From Janthinobacterium sp. 344 (lineage in GTDB: Bacteria > Pseudomonadota > Gammaproteobacteria > Burkholderiales > Burkholderiaceae_D): a stretch of DNA of 64,000 nt. Location of the stretch: the NCBI RefSeq assembly GCF_900112025.1, contig NZ_FOKL01000001.1, positions 1,329,819 to 1,393,818 on the forward strand, in the 5' to 3' direction. The notes beneath the pieces were generated by a model that saw nothing but the letters and a program-made list of their open reading frames with translations, was not told the DNA's origin and ran no database searches. The position numbers and the translations under genes were made by a program. Below are positions 1 to 8,432 of the stretch, piece after piece. Numbering within the stretch: position 1 is the stretch's first letter; every line of letters begins with the position of its first letter.

Positions 1-640
1 GGAAGCTGCCGAACAGCCTGTCCCACAGCAGCAGGGTGCCGCCGAAATTGCGGTTGATGTAGCGTTTATCGGTGCCGTGGTGCACGCGGTGGTGCGAGGG
101 CGTGACCATGAACTTGTCGAGGATGCCGGACTTGTTCACCAGCGCATTGTGGTTGTAGAACTGCACCGTGTAATGCAGGGACGAGACGACGAGGAAGATT
201 TCCAGCGGCACGCCCAGCACGGCCAGGATGGCGATGAAGGGAAAATTCGTCAGCGACGAATACCAGGAATTGCGCACCCCCAGCGACAGGTTGAAATGCT
301 CGCCCTGGTGGTGCACCACGTGCACGGCCCACAGCAGCGGGATCTTATGGTGCAGCCGGTGCATCCAGTAAAAGCACAGGTCCCACGCAAAGAAGACGAA
401 GACCCATTGCGCGGCCACGGGCCATTGGTCGACGATGTGCAGGTTCGCATGCCGCAGCAGCAGGGCGAACGCGGCCACTTCCACGCCGCGGAACACCCAC
501 ATCAGAATATGGCCGGAATTGAGGTTGAAGATGACGTCTTTCCACGGCACCGGCGTCCTGCGCACCCATTTGAGGATCAGCAGTTCGGCCAGCACGAAGG
601 CCAGCATGATCAGGAACGACAGGGCGAAGGGATTCATCAT
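1..640 (-). CDS. Sterol desaturase / fatty acid hydroxylase family protein (3' end outside window)
   Basis: Open reading frame on the minus strand running off the left edge; about 213 residues are visible from an ATGATG start. The family is membrane di-iron oxygenases that hydroxylate or desaturate lipid chains. The His clusters expected for iron binding are all visible: HRLHH, HVVHHQGEH, a YNHN segment, and HHRVHH near the window edge. Hydrophobic stretches near the N terminus and between the His boxes fit an integral membrane enzyme. The start overlaps the PAP2 gene stop by 4 bases (ATGA), so this is the last visible member of the lipid operon that begins at 5418. Its substrate is unknown; the product of the upstream ketoacyl synthase is an inference. 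Confidence 0.85.
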   Translation of the reverse strand, partial: MMNPFALSFLIMLAFVLAELLILKWVRRTPVPWKDVIFNLNSGHILMWVFRGVEVAAFALLLRHANLHIVDQWPVAAQWVFVFFAWDLCFYWMHRLHHKIPLLWAVHVVHHQGEHFNLSLGVRNSWYSSLTNFPFIAILAVLGVPLEIFLVVSSLHYTVQFYNHNALVNKSGILDKFMVTPSHHRVHHGTDKRYINRNFGGTLLLWDRLFGSF

Positions 641-1278
641 GATGCGGTTTCAGTGGAAAGGGTGCGGCGCGCCGCCCAGAATACGCGCATTTTGGCCAGC
701 ATGCCGCCAGCGATGCCGACAGCCAGGCCGGCCGCCAGGTCGATGCTCACGTGCCGGCGCAGCGCGATGATGGCGTAGCAGATGGCCACGCCCAGCGCCA
801 CGGCCAGCGCGGAGCGCAGCCGGTGGCGCCGGTCGCACAGGGCCCACACGCACAGCAGGGTCAAGGCGCCATGCAGCGACGGCAGGCAGTTTTGCGTGGA
901 GTCCGCCGCCTGCAGCATGCGCAGCGCCTGCGTGCTCCAGGCAGTGCCGTCGCCCACGGGCGGATAGGCCAGCGTGGTGGGATACAGCAGGAAGACCACG
1001 CCGCACATGAGGGCGCAAAGCGCCATGGCGCGCGCCAGCCAGCGCACCCTCGCCGCATCGGCCGCCAGGTAGGCGCAGGGGATCAGGATGAAGAAGGACA
1101 AATACAGCCAGATGGCCGAGTCGCTGTAGGGAATGGCGCGATCGAGCGCCGTTTCCGGCAGGAGCGCCCCCTGCCCTTGCAGCAGGTCGCTGGAAAAATA
1201 CACGAGGCCGACGCTGCCCCAGCCGGCCAGCAGGTGCAGCATGCGAGAATACAGCGTCATGGTGTCTACAGATTTCAT
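637..1278 (-). CDS. PAP2-superfamily phosphatase / inositolphosphotransferase-like membrane protein
   Basis: A 213-residue protein with five to six hydrophobic segments. It carries the PAP2 active-site pieces LPSLHGA (the usual PSGH motif in its PSLH variant, as in Aur1-type transferases) and RRHVSIDLAAG (the H...D motif). Such enzymes remove or transfer phosphate or phospho-head-groups on lipids at the membrane. Its start overlaps the adenylating-enzyme stop by ATGA and its own stop overlaps the hydroxylase start in the same way, which indicates translational coupling. I infer that it processes the lipid made by this operon. A general undecaprenyl-phosphate or phosphatidate phosphatase is the alternative. 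Confidence 0.8.
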   Translation of the reverse strand: MKSVDTMTLYSRMLHLLAGWGSVGLVYFSSDLLQGQGALLPETALDRAIPYSDSAIWLYLSFFILIPCAYLAADAARVRWLARAMALCALMCGVVFLLYPTTLAYPPVGDGTAWSTQALRMLQAADSTQNCLPSLHGALTLLCVWALCDRRHRLRSALAVALGVAICYAIIALRRHVSIDLAAGLAVGIAGGMLAKMRVFWAARRTLSTETAS

Positions 1279-2570
1279 GCGGTGGCAAGGCGCCGGATGC
1301 GGCGCCGTTTCATGGTGGGGTCAAAGGACGGCAGTTCGCCGCTCACCATCCACTCCAGGCCATCGATGGCCACGCCCAGTCCCTGCAGCACCGTTGCCAG
1401 GTGGTCGCGCAGGGCGGCCAGGCCGGCGGCGTCCAGGGCCGCGTGCAGTTGCAAGGCGCAGTCTTCCGACTGCACCAGGCGGTAGTCGGCGTCCGGCGGC
1501 AAGGCTTGCGCGAAGGCGCGCGTCAGCACGTCGGCAAACACGGCGACAGGGGCGCCGCCGCGTGCAGAGGGAAGCAGCAGCATGTCGTCGCAGCGCCCTT
1601 CGATGCCGTCGATGGCGCGCGTGGCGCGGCCGCACGGGCATGGCGTGGCGCGCGCGATCAGGATGTCGTCCAGGCGGTAGCGCACGATGGGTTGCGTGAT
1701 GCGCGTAAAGTCGGTAATCACGGGCACAAAACGACGTTCTTCAGCGTCGAGCCACTGCGGCTCGATGTGCACGTATTCCTCGTTCAAGTGCAGCACGCCA
1801 TGCTCGCAGCTGCTGGCGAGAAAACCTTCGGTGGCCTGGTAGATCTCATGCACGGCGCCGAACGCCTGCGCGATCAGCGCGCGGTCCTGCGCCTCCAGCA
1901 CTTCGGCCACCGAAATGACTTTTTTCGGCGCCAGCGCCAGGCCGCCATCGAGGACGCGCAAGGCCAGCTGGCGCAGCACCTGGGCCGGCGCGACGATCAC
2001 GGACGGTTGATAGCGCGCCAGCTGCGCGCACAGGCTGTCGAACGGTGCGAACAGGTCGTAGAAGGCAAAAGTCAGCCACGGCGAGCGCACGGCCGTGTAC
2101 AGATTGCTGTTCGCGCGCAGGAACAGCGCCACGCGCTCGCCGGAAAACAGGCCGTCGGGCAGCGCCTTGGCCAGCATCACGCCCGCCCACTGCGCCTTTT
2201 CGCGGGGGCTGACGGTAAACACGGCGCGCCGCGACGACGTGCCCGACGACAGGCCCACGGTGATGTCGCCCACGGCGGGCGTGAAGTCGCGGCTATGTTC
2301 GGCCGCCATGGCCGCGTCCATCGCCTGCGCCAAAGTCACCCCTTCGGTGTTCATGGCGTCAAAATGCTCGAGCATCAGCGCCTTGTTCATGGTCGGCCAC
2401 TGCGCCAGCGGCAGCTTGCGGTACGGCGCAAAATACGTGCTGCGCTGGCACAAGGTATCGATGAAACGCGCCAGCTGCTTGCGCTGGTAGGCGTCCAGCT
2501 GCGCGCGGCTGGCGAAACGCAGGCGGCGCGTGCGCCAGTACGCCAGCAACAGCCAGACCATGCGCTTCAC
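1275..2570 (-). CDS. F390 synthetase-like (PaaK-related) adenylate-forming enzyme
   Basis: A 431-residue member of the putative adenylate-forming group related to coenzyme F390 synthetase and phenylacetate-CoA ligase. Visible motifs are the Ser/Thr/Gly-rich phosphate loop LSSGTSSRR, the YQATEGF adenine-binding segment and RYRLDDI near the C-terminal hinge. Family enzymes activate a carboxylate with ATP and pass it to a thiol or other acceptor. The start is GTG, overlapping the hydrolase stop (GTGA); an ATG three codons inside is the alternative. In the operon it holds the place of OleC, the AMP-dependent beta-lactone synthetase of the olefin pathway, but it belongs to a different branch of the superfamily. 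Its substrate cannot be read from the sequence. Confidence 0.8.
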   Translation of the reverse strand: MKRMVWLLLAYWRTRRLRFASRAQLDAYQRKQLARFIDTLCQRSTYFAPYRKLPLAQWPTMNKALMLEHFDAMNTEGVTLAQAMDAAMAAEHSRDFTPAVGDITVGLSSGTSSRRAVFTVSPREKAQWAGVMLAKALPDGLFSGERVALFLRANSNLYTAVRSPWLTFAFYDLFAPFDSLCAQLARYQPSVIVAPAQVLRQLALRVLDGGLALAPKKVISVAEVLEAQDRALIAQAFGAVHEIYQATEGFLASSCEHGVLHLNEEYVHIEPQWLDAEERRFVPVITDFTRITQPIVRYRLDDILIARATPCPCGRATRAIDGIEGRCDDMLLLPSARGGAPVAVFADVLTRAFAQALPPDADYRLVQSEDCALQLHAALDAAGLAALRDHLATVLQGLGVAIDGLEWMVSGELPSFDPTMKRRRIRRLATA

Positions 2571-3397
2571 GGGCGGCCCGCCACAGGAACATAGTCCGCC
2601 GTATCTTCATGCGTGATGCGGATGTGCGCATTGCCCGAGCGGTGCAGCTGGTGCAGCCGGTTCAGGGTCGCATAATACGGCGCGCGCTTGTGCTGGATGA
2701 GGAAGGACAGTTCGGACGGTCCGCGCAGCTGCTGGAAGCTTTCCGGCACCCAGGCCGCGTCGGACGCCAGCAAGGTCCAGCCGCCCTCCTGCAGCACGAA
2801 GGCGCCGATATGCCCGATGGCGTGGCCGGGCAGGTCGACGATATAGATTTCGCCCGTGCCGCTGACGTCGCGCCCGTGCGTAAATGGCAGCAAGGCCGCC
2901 GGCAAGGCCGTCTCGGGCACGCTTTCGACAAAAGCCAGGCGGTCGGCGATATCGTTGGGCAGCAGCTCGGGCACGAAGGCCTGGCGCACGGCGGCCACGC
3001 CGGACAAACCGCGCACGGCGTCCCAGCCCGTCTGGGAGGCCATCAGCCGCGCGCCGGGAAAGTCGCGCAGGCCGGCGATATGGTCGGCATGGAAGTGCGA
3101 CAGCAGCAAGGTGTGGATATCGCCGGGCGCCACGCCATGCGCGCGCAGCTGGCCGTGCAGCGACTCATGCTCGTCAAACGAGATGGGCGTCACCCACGCA
3201 TACAGGCGGTACACGCCTTGCGACGTGGCGGCGCGGAAGTGCTCGGCGTAGCCCGTGTCCCACAGGTACAGGCCCGCGCGCGTCTCGATCAGGTAGGCGC
3301 GCGAGGGGAAGCAGCGGCTGGCCAGCCCGCTGCCCTTCAGGACCATGCACGACGGATGGGTGCAGTGGCCGACGCGAAACGCGGTGATGCTAGCCAT
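2567..3397 (-). CDS. MBL-fold metallo-hydrolase, lactonase-like
   Basis: A 276-residue metallo-beta-lactamase-fold protein. The metal motif HFHADH is at residues 101-106, followed by further ligands in the GHAIGHIGA and ASDAAW segments. The layout resembles the N-acyl homoserine lactonase (AiiA-like) branch, which opens lactones or thioesters with a two-metal site. No signal peptide is seen, so it is probably cytoplasmic. It overlaps the reductase stop upstream by 8 bases and the adenylating enzyme downstream by 4 bases. In the olefin pathway a different fold, the alpha/beta hydrolase OleB, acts on the beta-lactone. I infer a lactone- or thioester-opening role here, but the substrate is not shown. 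Confidence 0.82.
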   Translation of the reverse strand: MASITAFRVGHCTHPSCMVLKGSGLASRCFPSRAYLIETRAGLYLWDTGYAEHFRAATSQGVYRLYAWVTPISFDEHESLHGQLRAHGVAPGDIHTLLLSHFHADHIAGLRDFPGARLMASQTGWDAVRGLSGVAAVRQAFVPELLPNDIADRLAFVESVPETALPAALLPFTHGRDVSGTGEIYIVDLPGHAIGHIGAFVLQEGGWTLLASDAAWVPESFQQLRGPSELSFLIQHKRAPYYATLNRLHQLHRSGNAHIRITHEDTADYVPVAGRP

Positions 3398-4427
3398 TGC
3401 GCTCCTTGCCCACCTTGTGCGCCGCCGCTTCCTGGCGCATCCACTGCGCCGTCAGGGCGATGCCTTCCTGCAGGCTGACGATGGGACGGTAGCCGAGCAC
3501 CTTGCGCGCCTTGGCGCTGTCGAGCGTCATGTCGACACTGAGCGCGCCGATGCTGTAGGGCGTGAGCGCCGGTTCGCGGCGCGTGAAGCGCGAGCCGAAC
3601 TGCATCAGGCGCGCCACCAGCGCCAGCACGCTGTACGGCACGCTGACGATCTCGAACGGCTGCTGCAGATGGTCGCAAAACAGGCTGCGCAAGATATCGC
3701 ACAGGCGCGCCGGTTCGCCATTCGTGATGTTGAAGGCGGCGCCCGACTGTACCGTCTTGTGCACCGTGGCCAGCCACATCGCATGCACGACGTTGTCGAC
3801 ATAGGTGACGTCGATGGTGGCCGCGCCGCCATTGGGCAGCGGCAGCTTGCCGCCGCGCTGTGCCAGCACGCGCGCCAGGCGCGGGATCAAGACCTGGTCG
3901 TGCGGGCCGAAGATGGCGCGCGGCCGCAGGATCACGCAGGCCATGCCGCGGTGGCGCTCGACGCACTCTTGCACCAGCTTTTCCGCCATCGCTTTCGACC
4001 GCGCGTACGCGTTGACAAACTTGTCGGGACGGAAGGTTTCCGGCACCTCGCAGCGCTTGCGGTAATCGAAATAGATGGCCGGCGTGGAGATGTGCACGAA
4101 GCGCGCCACGTGCATGCTGGCGGCCGCGCGCAGCAGCTGGCCCGTGGCCGTGACATTGGCGGCGATGAAGTCGCGCTCCGGTCCCCACGGCGAGGACAGC
4201 GCGGCGCAATGCCAGACGGTGTCCATGCCGCGCACCAGTTCATCGACCTGGCGCGGCGTCGCCTGGGCCAGGTCGAGCGCCACGAATTGCGCGCCCATGC
4301 GTTCCAGTTCGCGGCCCACGGCGGCGTTGCGGCCGGTGGCGCGCACTTCCACGCCCTGCGCCAGCAGGGTGCGCACGGCATTGCGCCCCAGCCCGCCCGT
4401 CGCTCCCGTGACCAGTATCCGCCTCAT
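3390..4427 (-). CDS. NAD-dependent epimerase/dehydratase (extended SDR), OleD/3-beta-HSD-like
   Basis: A 345-residue extended short-chain dehydrogenase. The Rossmann motif GATGGLG follows directly on the start MRRILVTG, and the catalytic pair YARSK (YxxxK) is near residue 150. I chose the ATG at 4427 over an upstream one at 4448 because GAAGGTGAT provides a ribosome site before it and the Rossmann strand then begins at residue 3. It lies 10 bases after the ketoacyl synthase stop and overlaps the hydrolase downstream. OleD-type enzymes reduce the beta-keto product of OleA, and the adjacency suggests the same step here. A sterol-type 3-beta-hydroxy dehydrogenase is an alternative label for the same fold. 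Confidence 0.82.
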   Translation of the reverse strand: MRRILVTGATGGLGRNAVRTLLAQGVEVRATGRNAAVGRELERMGAQFVALDLAQATPRQVDELVRGMDTVWHCAALSSPWGPERDFIAANVTATGQLLRAAASMHVARFVHISTPAIYFDYRKRCEVPETFRPDKFVNAYARSKAMAEKLVQECVERHRGMACVILRPRAIFGPHDQVLIPRLARVLAQRGGKLPLPNGGAATIDVTYVDNVVHAMWLATVHKTVQSGAAFNITNGEPARLCDILRSLFCDHLQQPFEIVSVPYSVLALVARLMQFGSRFTRREPALTPYSIGALSVDMTLDSAKARKVLGYRPIVSLQEGIALTAQWMRQEAAAHKVGKERNG

Positions 4428-4437
4428 CGCATCACCT

Positions 4438-5418
4438 TCACAGATCAAGAATCATGCCGCCGATGGTCAGGCCGGCGGCCGTGCCCATCATCAGCAAGCG
4501 CTGGCCCGCCACGGCCCGCCCCGTCATCACCGCCTCGTGCAGGGCGGTGGGCAGGGATGCGGCCACCTGGTTGCCATGGGTTTCAAAGATCTTGATGATT
4601 TTAGCATCGGGGACGTCGAGGATGCGCGCCGCATGCGCGAGGCCCAGCGGGCTGGCCTGGTGCGGCACGACCACGTCCACGCGCTCCAGGCCCGCGCCCG
4701 ATGCGGTCATGAGTTCCGCGAGGAAATCCGGCATCACCTTGACGGCCAGGCGGAAGACGGCCTTGCCATCCATGCGGAACAGGTAGTCGCCCGGTTCGCA
4801 GCCATTGCGCGGGTTGCGCTCGGTGCCGCCGCCGCGGATTTCGCAGTAGCGCCGTCCTTCCGGATACGTGCCCATCTTGTAGGCGCGGATGCCGGCGCTG
4901 CCGTCGCCCCGCTCGACGATGACGGCGGCGGCGCCGTCGCCAAAGATCATCGACGCTTCCGGCTCGCTCCAGTCGACGCCGCGCGAGGCCAGGTCCGACG
5001 AGACGATGGCGATGCGCCGGTAGGCGCCGTCCGCCAGCATCGCGGCGGCCACGCGGAAGGCGGCCATGAAACTGAGGCAGCTGGCGTTGACGTCGAAGCT
5101 AGGCGTGCCGGGCGGCAGTCCCGCGTGTTCCGCGACAAAACAGGCCGTGTTCGGCAAGGCTTGCTCGGGCACGCCGCAGGCGCAGATCAGCAAATCGATG
5201 TCGGACGGGCGCAGGCTGGCGTTCTTCAGCGCGTCGCGCAGGGCGGCGGCGCCCAGCTGGCTTTGCGACTCGTCGGGCGCCGCGACAAAGCGCGACAGCA
5301 CGCCGCTCTTGCGCAGGGTATAGCCGGGCGGATGGCCCAGTGTCAGGTCCAGGCTTGCGGAGGTGACGCTGTGCGACGGTACGGCTTTACCCGTCGCGAT
5401 CAGGCGAACTGGAATCAT
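4438..5418 (-). CDS. 3-oxoacyl-ACP synthase III / OleA-like thiolase
   Basis: A 326-residue thiolase-fold condensing enzyme with an intact Cys-His-Asn triad: C114 in NASCLSF, H253 in VPHQAS and N283 in HGNQVAAS. FabH starts fatty acid synthesis, while OleA and related enzymes condense longer acyl chains. The cysteine context here is not the typical FabH one, and the gene leads a six-gene operon rather than a fab cluster, so a specialised lipid condensation is more likely. It is the promoter-proximal gene; the stretch upstream holds a large inverted repeat (5456-5573) instead of a clear promoter. Acyl substrates and chain length cannot be judged from sequence. Confidence 0.85.
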   Translation of the reverse strand: MIPVRLIATGKAVPSHSVTSASLDLTLGHPPGYTLRKSGVLSRFVAAPDESQSQLGAAALRDALKNASLRPSDIDLLICACGVPEQALPNTACFVAEHAGLPPGTPSFDVNASCLSFMAAFRVAAAMLADGAYRRIAIVSSDLASRGVDWSEPEASMIFGDGAAAVIVERGDGSAGIRAYKMGTYPEGRRYCEIRGGGTERNPRNGCEPGDYLFRMDGKAVFRLAVKVMPDFLAELMTASGAGLERVDVVVPHQASPLGLAHAARILDVPDAKIIKIFETHGNQVAASLPTALHEAVMTGRAVAGQRLLMMGTAAGLTIGGMILDL

Positions 5419-5455
5419 GTCAGCTTTTATCAGTTAGTGCGCTCACGCGCAAGAG

Positions 5456-5573
5456 TCGCCGGATGCCACCTACCGCGCGGGGCGATGTGCGGCCTGCGTT
5501 GCGCACTGCGCAGGCGCACAGTTGCGCGTCTCGGCCACAACTCACATCGGCTCGCGATGGTGGCATCCGGCGA
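5456..5573. repeat. Long imperfect inverted repeat between ketoacyl synthase and K+ channel genes
   Basis: Perfect 15-base arms (5456-5470 and 5559-5573) extend with small bulges to GATGTG (5484-5489) and CACATC (5543-5548), giving about 30-base arms around a GC-rich centre. It fills almost the whole intergenic gap. It lacks a clear T-run, so a simple intrinsic terminator is not proven. It could instead be a REP/BIME-like or MITE-like remnant, or a structured leader. Confidence 0.7.
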
Positions 5574-5575
5574 GG

Positions 5576-6517
5576 TTAATCGTGTACCAACGGCGGCAAA
5601 TCGACACCGCAGTTCTTGCAGAAATTGGCATCGTCATCGAGCCCTTCCTTCAGGCACGTGGGACAGGTACGCGTAGTGACCAGCTTGGAGCTGCGCTGTA
5701 CCGTCATTTCGGCGCTGATAATGCCGGTAGGCACTGCCAGGATGCCCCAGCCGAGCAGCATCATCAGGGAAGCGATGGTGCGCCCGATGTCGGTGCGCGG
5801 CGTGATGTCGCCGAAGCCCACCGTGGTCATGGTGCTGATGGCCCAGTATATCGACGTGGGAATACTGCTGAAACCGTTATCCGGCCCTTCCACGACATAC
5901 ATCACGGTGCCGAGCAGAAAGACCACCATCATCACGAAGGACAAAAAGATGAGGATCTTGCGCCGGCTGGCCAGCAGCGCGCGCCCCAGCACCGTGTATT
6001 CATGCACGTAGGACGTGAGCTTGAGGATACGGAACATGCGCAGCAGGCGCAAAATGCGCACATCGATCAGCACGTGCGCGCCCGGCAGCAGCAAGCCGAT
6101 GTAGGTCGGCACGATGGCCAGCAAGTCGATGATGCCGAAGAAACTCTTGGCGTAGCGCACCGGGTGCTGCAGGCAGGACAGGCGGGCGAAATACTCGACC
6201 GTAAACAGGATGGTGAAAAACCATTCCAGCGCCGTCAGCCAGGCGCCATAGCGGGCCGCCACGGACGCCACACTGCTGAGCACGACAACGGTCACGCTCA
6301 GCAGGATGGCGCCGATCAGCACCAGGTCGAAGGCGCGGCCCGTGCGCGTTTCCGCCTCGAAAATGACGGTGTACACCTGCTCGCGCCAGCCCCGCTCGGG
6401 CTTGCCATATTTTTGCTGCGTTTCCTGCGCGGCAAGCTGTTGCGGCGTCAGGGGGGCCGCCCCGCTCTTTGTCGCGGCCTTCATGCGGATAATCTGGTCG
6501 GTAGTTTGCTCATACAT
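5576..6517 (-). CDS. Voltage-gated-type potassium channel with C-terminal zinc ribbon
   Basis: A 313-residue six-transmembrane ion channel. The S4 voltage-sensor pattern has a positive residue at every third position (R154, R157, R160, R163, K166) in RILRLLRMFRILK. The pore helix ends in the K+ selectivity filter TTVGFGD (231-237). After S6 the usual bacterial Kv channel stops, but here a tail carries two CxxC pairs (C285/C288 and C300/C303), a rubredoxin-like zinc ribbon. The reading of voltage-gated K+ flux across the inner membrane is family knowledge; redox or metal sensing by the tail is inference. A -10-like TATACA lies just upstream and no strong ribosome site is seen. Confidence 0.88.
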   Translation of the reverse strand: MYEQTTDQIIRMKAATKSGAAPLTPQQLAAQETQQKYGKPERGWREQVYTVIFEAETRTGRAFDLVLIGAILLSVTVVVLSSVASVAARYGAWLTALEWFFTILFTVEYFARLSCLQHPVRYAKSFFGIIDLLAIVPTYIGLLLPGAHVLIDVRILRLLRMFRILKLTSYVHEYTVLGRALLASRRKILIFLSFVMMVVFLLGTVMYVVEGPDNGFSSIPTSIYWAISTMTTVGFGDITPRTDIGRTIASLMMLLGWGILAVPTGIISAEMTVQRSSKLVTTRTCPTCLKEGLDDDANFCKNCGVDLPPLVHD

Positions 6518-6573
6518 TGATTATTGTATAGATAATTTGCCGCGCACGGCGGCCCGCTGCGTGCGGGCTAGGG

Positions 6574-8325
6574 CTAGGGTGCCTTCTTCGCCAGCAGCAC
6601 GGCATTGCGCCTGTCGCGCTCGGTTTGCACGATATCGGCTGCGCGCGCCTCGCTCAGGCCCGCCGTGTGCAGCACGGTGGCCGTCAGCTGCAGCGCCGCT
6701 TCCAGCGCTTCGGGCACGACCAGGGTGGCGCCCGCCTGGATCAGGGCCACCGCATGCGCCTCGTCGCGCGCCCGCGCATACACGGGCAGCTGCGGATATT
6801 CGCGGCGGATCGACTTGACGGCGTGCAGCACGGACGCCGCATGGTCCATGGTCAGCACCACGGCGGCGGCGCGGTCCGCATTCACCTTCTGCAACAATTC
6901 CGCGCGCGACGCATCGCCGAAATACACGGGAAAGCCGCGCGGATGCAGGGTCGTCACCAGGCGCGCATCGTTTTCAATCGCCACATAGGCGATATCCTGT
7001 TCCGTCAGCACCTTGGCCAGCAACTGCCCCACCCGGCCGAAACCGGCGATGATGACGGTGCTGCCCTGCGGCGGGCGGGCGCCTTCGGCCAGGTCGGCCA
7101 GCTGGTGGTGGTGGCGCTTTTCCCACCAGTTGCCGAACCCGCGCGCCGCTTTCGCCAGCGCCGGCGTGGCGAACAGGCTCAGGCCCACCACCAGCATGAC
7201 GAACTGCGCCACCTGCGGCCCGATCAATTTCGTGCCCAGCGCATACGCGACGACGATGAAGGCAAATTCGCCGCCCTGCCCCAGCAGCACGCCCGTTTCC
7301 ACGGCGCGCCCCCAGTGAAAGCCGCCGATGCGGAAAATCACGCTGATGACCAGGGTCTTCAGGAAAAACAGGCTCAGCACGGCCAGGGGGATCAGGACCG
7401 GCGACTTGAGAATCTCGCGCACATCGATCTGCATGCCCACGGACATGAAGAACAGGCCCATCAACAGTCCCTTGAACGGCTCGATCGTCACTTCCACTTC
7501 ATGGCGAAATTCCGTTTCCGCCAGCAGCAAGCCCGCCAGCAAGGCGCCCAGCGCCATCGACAGGCCCGCCAGATACGTCAGGCCCGCGATGCCCAGGGTG
7601 CTGAGCAGGGTCAGGGCCATGAAGACGTCGGGCTGGTGTTTCTTGACGAAAAACTGGAACAGGGGACGGATGACCCGGCGCCCGAGCAGGTAAATCAGCA
7701 GGATGGCGCCGGCCGATTTCACGGCCGCAAAGCTGAGCAGGTAGGCCAGGTCGTCGCTGCGCCCGCTGGCGAACACGTCGATCAGGATGAACAGCGGCAC
7801 CACCATCAGATCCTGGAACATCAAAATGGAAAAGCCCGCCTGCCCCGCCGGTGTCTGCAGGGAGCGCTGGTCCGTGAGCAGCTGCATCACGACGGCCGTG
7901 GACGACAGCGACAGCACCAGCCCCAGCACGATGGATGCTTCCAGCGACAGGCCAAAGTAATACGCCACGCCGCCGATCAGGCAGGCGCTGACAGCCACCT
8001 GCCCCACGCCCGCGCCAAACACCCAGCGCCGCAGCGCCCACAGCCGTTCCGTCGACAGTTCCAGGCCGATCATGAACATCAAGAACATCACGCCCAGCTC
8101 GGCCAGACCGCTCACCTGCTCGGCGCGGACGAACGAGAAATACGTCAGCCACGTGAAGTCGCCGGCCCACAGGCCAAAGCCGAACGGCCCGAACAGGGCG
8201 CCGACGGCCAGGAAACCGAGCACCTGGTTGACCTTCAGGCGTTGCAATAGCGGAATGAAAATTCCGGCCAGGGCGAGAAACAGCAGGGTTTCTCGCAAAT
8301 ACGGTAAGGCGTGCTGCTCTTCCAA
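6574..8325 (-). CDS. CPA2-family monovalent cation:proton antiporter with RCK N domain (Kef/YbaL type)
   Basis: A 583-residue protein. The first roughly 390 residues form the many-helix Na+/H+ exchanger fold of the CPA2 family (Kef, YbaL, RosB). A cytoplasmic TrkA-N/RCK nucleotide-binding domain follows, with the motif GFGRVG near residue 430. It exchanges K+ or Na+ for H+ across the inner membrane and is normally gated by nucleotide or glutathione adducts bound to the RCK domain. The glutathione-specific partner KefF/KefG is not nearby, so the exact Kef subtype is open. It lies upstream of the K+ channel on the same strand with a 56-base gap, so the two could share a transcript and act together in K+ homeostasis. 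Confidence 0.88.
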   Translation of the reverse strand: MEEQHALPYLRETLLFLALAGIFIPLLQRLKVNQVLGFLAVGALFGPFGFGLWAGDFTWLTYFSFVRAEQVSGLAELGVMFLMFMIGLELSTERLWALRRWVFGAGVGQVAVSACLIGGVAYYFGLSLEASIVLGLVLSLSSTAVVMQLLTDQRSLQTPAGQAGFSILMFQDLMVVPLFILIDVFASGRSDDLAYLLSFAAVKSAGAILLIYLLGRRVIRPLFQFFVKKHQPDVFMALTLLSTLGIAGLTYLAGLSMALGALLAGLLLAETEFRHEVEVTIEPFKGLLMGLFFMSVGMQIDVREILKSPVLIPLAVLSLFFLKTLVISVIFRIGGFHWGRAVETGVLLGQGGEFAFIVVAYALGTKLIGPQVAQFVMLVVGLSLFATPALAKAARGFGNWWEKRHHHQLADLAEGARPPQGSTVIIAGFGRVGQLLAKVLTEQDIAYVAIENDARLVTTLHPRGFPVYFGDASRAELLQKVNADRAAAVVLTMDHAASVLHAVKSIRREYPQLPVYARARDEAHAVALIQAGATLVVPEALEAALQLTATVLHTAGLSEARAADIVQTERDRRNAVLLAKKAP

Positions 8326-8432
8326 AATAATCCTAACTAAATATCATTCTTGCTGAATTGATAGTGTCGCATGCCGGGCCACGGCGCCGCACGTGTGCAC
8401 ACGATATTTTTTGCCACAAGGCAACATATTCC

